42,444 bases of DNA. It comes from Akkermansia muciniphila. GTDB taxonomy: Bacteria; Verrucomicrobiota; Verrucomicrobiia; Verrucomicrobiales; Akkermansiaceae. The position numbers and the translations under genes were made by a program. The first letter of the stretch is position 1. Each line of letters starts with the position of its first letter. Positions 41,130 to 42,444 of the stretch are shown here, piece after piece. The stretch is from the NCBI GenBank assembly GCA_945901795.1, contig CAMDLP010000026.1, forward strand, positions 1 through 42,444, written 5' to 3'. The notes beneath the pieces were generated by a model, which did no database searches, was not told where the DNA came from, and worked only from the letters and a program-made list of their open reading frames with translations.

Positions 41130-42263
41130 ATGAGACAGTGGATTTTGGGAATCGGGATCTTGGTGGTGACGGGTTTTGGCGTTTGGTATGGGCTGGAACT
41201 CCGGGCGCGGAGTTGGGAAGGGAAGTGGCGCGCGTTTGTGAATCAATGGGAGGCCAAGGGGGAGTCGTTCGGAGTGGAGGAGAATTTGCCGGCGACAATG
41301 GCGGATGATGATGAATTCGCATCTCACCCGTGGATCCGGCGGATTGCGGCGGATGATCCCGAAGTGCTCGAGCGACTTCGGGAAATGGAACCCGAAACGG
41401 TCGCGGGGTATCCGGAGTGGCAGGCGACGGAGGCGGCCGAGGATGTGGCTGCGCCGATGCCGGTGGAATTGGCGGAGCGGCTTCGCAAGCACGCTGCCGG
41501 ATTCAGGCAAGAGCTGGATGCGTTTGCGGATGCGCTGCGGAGGCCCGGCTGCCGGATCAGTCCGGTCGATGCGGAAGGTTCGCCGACATTTGCGGGTTGG
41601 GTGAAACAGCTGACTCCGCTGTGTCATCTTTTGGAGGGTTTGTCCCATGCCGCGATTGCGATGGATGATTCCACGGCGTTTACCGAGGCGATTGAAATTT
41701 CACTGCGGGCGGGCGAGAAGCTGCGGGCTTCAAATGTAATGCTGCCCGTCGTCGTGGGCTGCGGTTTTGAGGTGGCGGCTTATCAGTCGCTCCGGAGCGT
41801 GCCGGTGCCAGACGTTTGGACGCGGGACGAGCCGTTGAAATGGATGGCCGCGCTCGACTACCGCAGGCGGAGTCTCGAAGACGAATATGTCGCCGTCGCG
41901 AGAGCGGAGCGCGGGTTGTTTCTCGGGATATTCGCCAAGTTAGAGAAAGCCCCGGCCGGGGAAGCTGCGATTCCTCGATTCGATCTGTTACGCCGTGTTT
42001 TTATTGCCCGTGCCAAGCTGACACCTTGCGAGGCGATGCAAGGGATGTTGCTCGCTGCGGGTGGGAAAATGGGTGCGCCCGTGGATTTGGAGCGCATCGC
42101 ACGTTTTGAAACCTACTCCGGACACAAGCGCCACAAGAGCGATCCTGCGTTGGATTTTGGTCTCTGGATGTTGGTGGGAGCTCGCCGGGGGATTCATGCA
42201 GCGCTGCTCGTTCAGGAGAGCGACCGGGCTGCCATTCGGAAAAAATTGAGTGAAGCGCGATGA
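41130..42263 (+). CDS. Membrane-anchored protein of unknown function
   Basis: 377 residues from MRQWILGIGILVVTGFGVWY. A single N-terminal membrane helix (about 4-22) is followed by a soluble, mostly helical region. An early acidic stretch (DDDEFASHPWIRRIAADDPEVL, about 64-85) is followed by Glu/Arg-rich helices. I recognise no family; similar lone anchored helical proteins occur as lineage-specific proteins in this phylum. It stands between divergent ftsY (81-base gap) and mutL, 69 bases downstream, so it may be transcribed with mutL. Confidence 0.75.
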   Translation: MRQWILGIGILVVTGFGVWYGLELRARSWEGKWRAFVNQWEAKGESFGVEENLPATMADDDEFASHPWIRRIAADDPEVLERLREMEPETVAGYPEWQATEAAEDVAAPMPVELAERLRKHAAGFRQELDAFADALRRPGCRISPVDAEGSPTFAGWVKQLTPLCHLLEGLSHAAIAMDDSTAFTEAIEISLRAGEKLRASNVMLPVVVGCGFEVAAYQSLRSVPVPDVWTRDEPLKWMAALDYRRRSLEDEYVAVARAERGLFLGIFAKLEKAPAGEAAIPRFDLLRRVFIARAKLTPCEAMQGMLLAAGGKMGAPVDLERIARFETYSGHKRHKSDPALDFGLWMLVGARRGIHAALLVQESDRAAIRKKLSEAR

Positions 42264-42280
42264 GCGCGCGGCGGTAAGAC

Positions 42281-42327
42281 TCTTCTCTTGCGTCTTGTGT
42301 CTTGAAGTCTTCTGTCTTTGTCTTTCT
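42281..42327 (+). repeat. GTCTT-iterated tract before mutL
   Basis: GTCTT occurs five times at 42292, 42299, 42307, 42314 and 42320 (spacing 7, 8, 7, 6) in a pyrimidine-rich tract ending six bases before the mutL ATG. Similar low-complexity tracts precede gatB and lie inside nspC. Confidence 0.75.
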
Positions 42328-42332
42328 CCCCG

Positions 42333-42444
42333 ATGCCCAAGATCCGAGTGCTCTCCGACATTCTCGCCAGCCAGGTGGCGGCGGGCGAGGTGGTCGAGCG
42401 CCCGGCCTCGGTGGTCAAGGAGCTGGTGGAAAACAGCATCGACG
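42333..42444 (+). CDS. mutL: DNA mismatch repair protein MutL, N-terminal start (3' truncated)
   Basis: The first 37 codons are in the window, from [14 protein letters not shown]. The GHKL ATPase start is clear: [20 protein letters not shown] with motif I residues (Glu and Asn-Ser-Ile-Asp) at the window edge. MutL couples MutS mismatch recognition to strand excision. Confidence 0.95.
   Translation, partial: MPKIRVLSDILASQVAAGEVVERPASVVKELVENSID

Noticed and set aside
1-42444. tRNA or rRNA genes
   Set aside because: No cloverleaf with GGTTCRA-type T-arm or rRNA landmark was recognised in the gaps.

Overview
The window is a GC-rich bacterial chromosome segment, almost certainly from the phylum Verrucomicrobia (Luteolibacter/Verrucomicrobium-like). 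The strongest sign is a four-gene minus-strand operon of prepilin-like proteins at 18641-23484 that matches the 'Verru_Chthon cassette' proteins D, B, C and A, a set described from Verrucomicrobium and Chthoniobacter. A MoxR/DUF58/DUF4350/DUF4129/SpoIIM/RDD operon and housekeeping genes (ilvD, metG, aroC, gatB, ftsY, mutL) fit a free-living heterotroph. No rRNA, tRNA, CRISPR array, transposase or phage gene was found.

Layout. 1-618: 3' part of a probable thioredoxin-fold protein, closed by a strong terminator. 1003-8370: a cyanophycin locus. A minus-strand ABC exporter and a DUF1854 protein are divergent from two overlapping plus-strand cyanophycin-synthetase genes. The first of these is a catalytically degraded paralogue and the second is the apparent polymerase. 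8619-9119: small secreted protein. 9419-17507: housekeeping block (ilvD, a VF530-family gene, metG, aroC, a CvpA-like gene, gatB) ending in a two-gene nucleotidyltransferase operon. 17508-17970: a gene-free convergent gap packed with three kinds of repeat. 17971-23484: the pseudopilin cassette plus a fifth, secreted protein. 23984-33504: a long minus-strand run: aminotransferase, CPBP protease, RlmM-like methyltransferase, then RDD, SpoIIM, DUF4129, DUF4350 lipoprotein, MoxR and DUF58, the last six joined by overlaps or short gaps. 33748-40181: plus-strand nspC followed by a sugar-acid cluster (IolO-like epimerase, L-galactose-dehydrogenase-like AKR, zinc MDR dehydrogenase, UxaE-like tagaturonate epimerase, KDPG aldolase, broken ROK kinase). 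40197-41048: ftsY. 41130-42263: unknown membrane-anchored protein. 42333-end: 5' end of mutL.

How the genes work together. In the cyanophycin locus the usual three activities look divided. The downstream CphA keeps both ligase sites but has lost the N-domain HxxEH motif. The upstream paralogue keeps HxxEH but has lost the ATP-grasp core, the P-loop lysine and the whole C-terminal Mur domain. The 34970-40181 cluster reads as oxidation of an L-hexose, most simply L-galactose, through L-galactonate and D-tagaturonate to the KDG/KDPG route. Its kinase gene has suffered an in-frame internal deletion. The pseudopilin cassette has the gene order and residue signature of a GspH-I-J-K tip complex.

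Repeats are a second theme. A 61-64 bp imperfect palindrome built on TGTCTCAG/CTGAGACA occurs three times. In two copies it lies in the same reading frame and supplies the last codons and stop of the gene upstream. Other large palindromes abut gene 3' ends at 14221-14310, 17763-17904 and 39093-39205. All function statements come from reading the sequence; no database search was possible.
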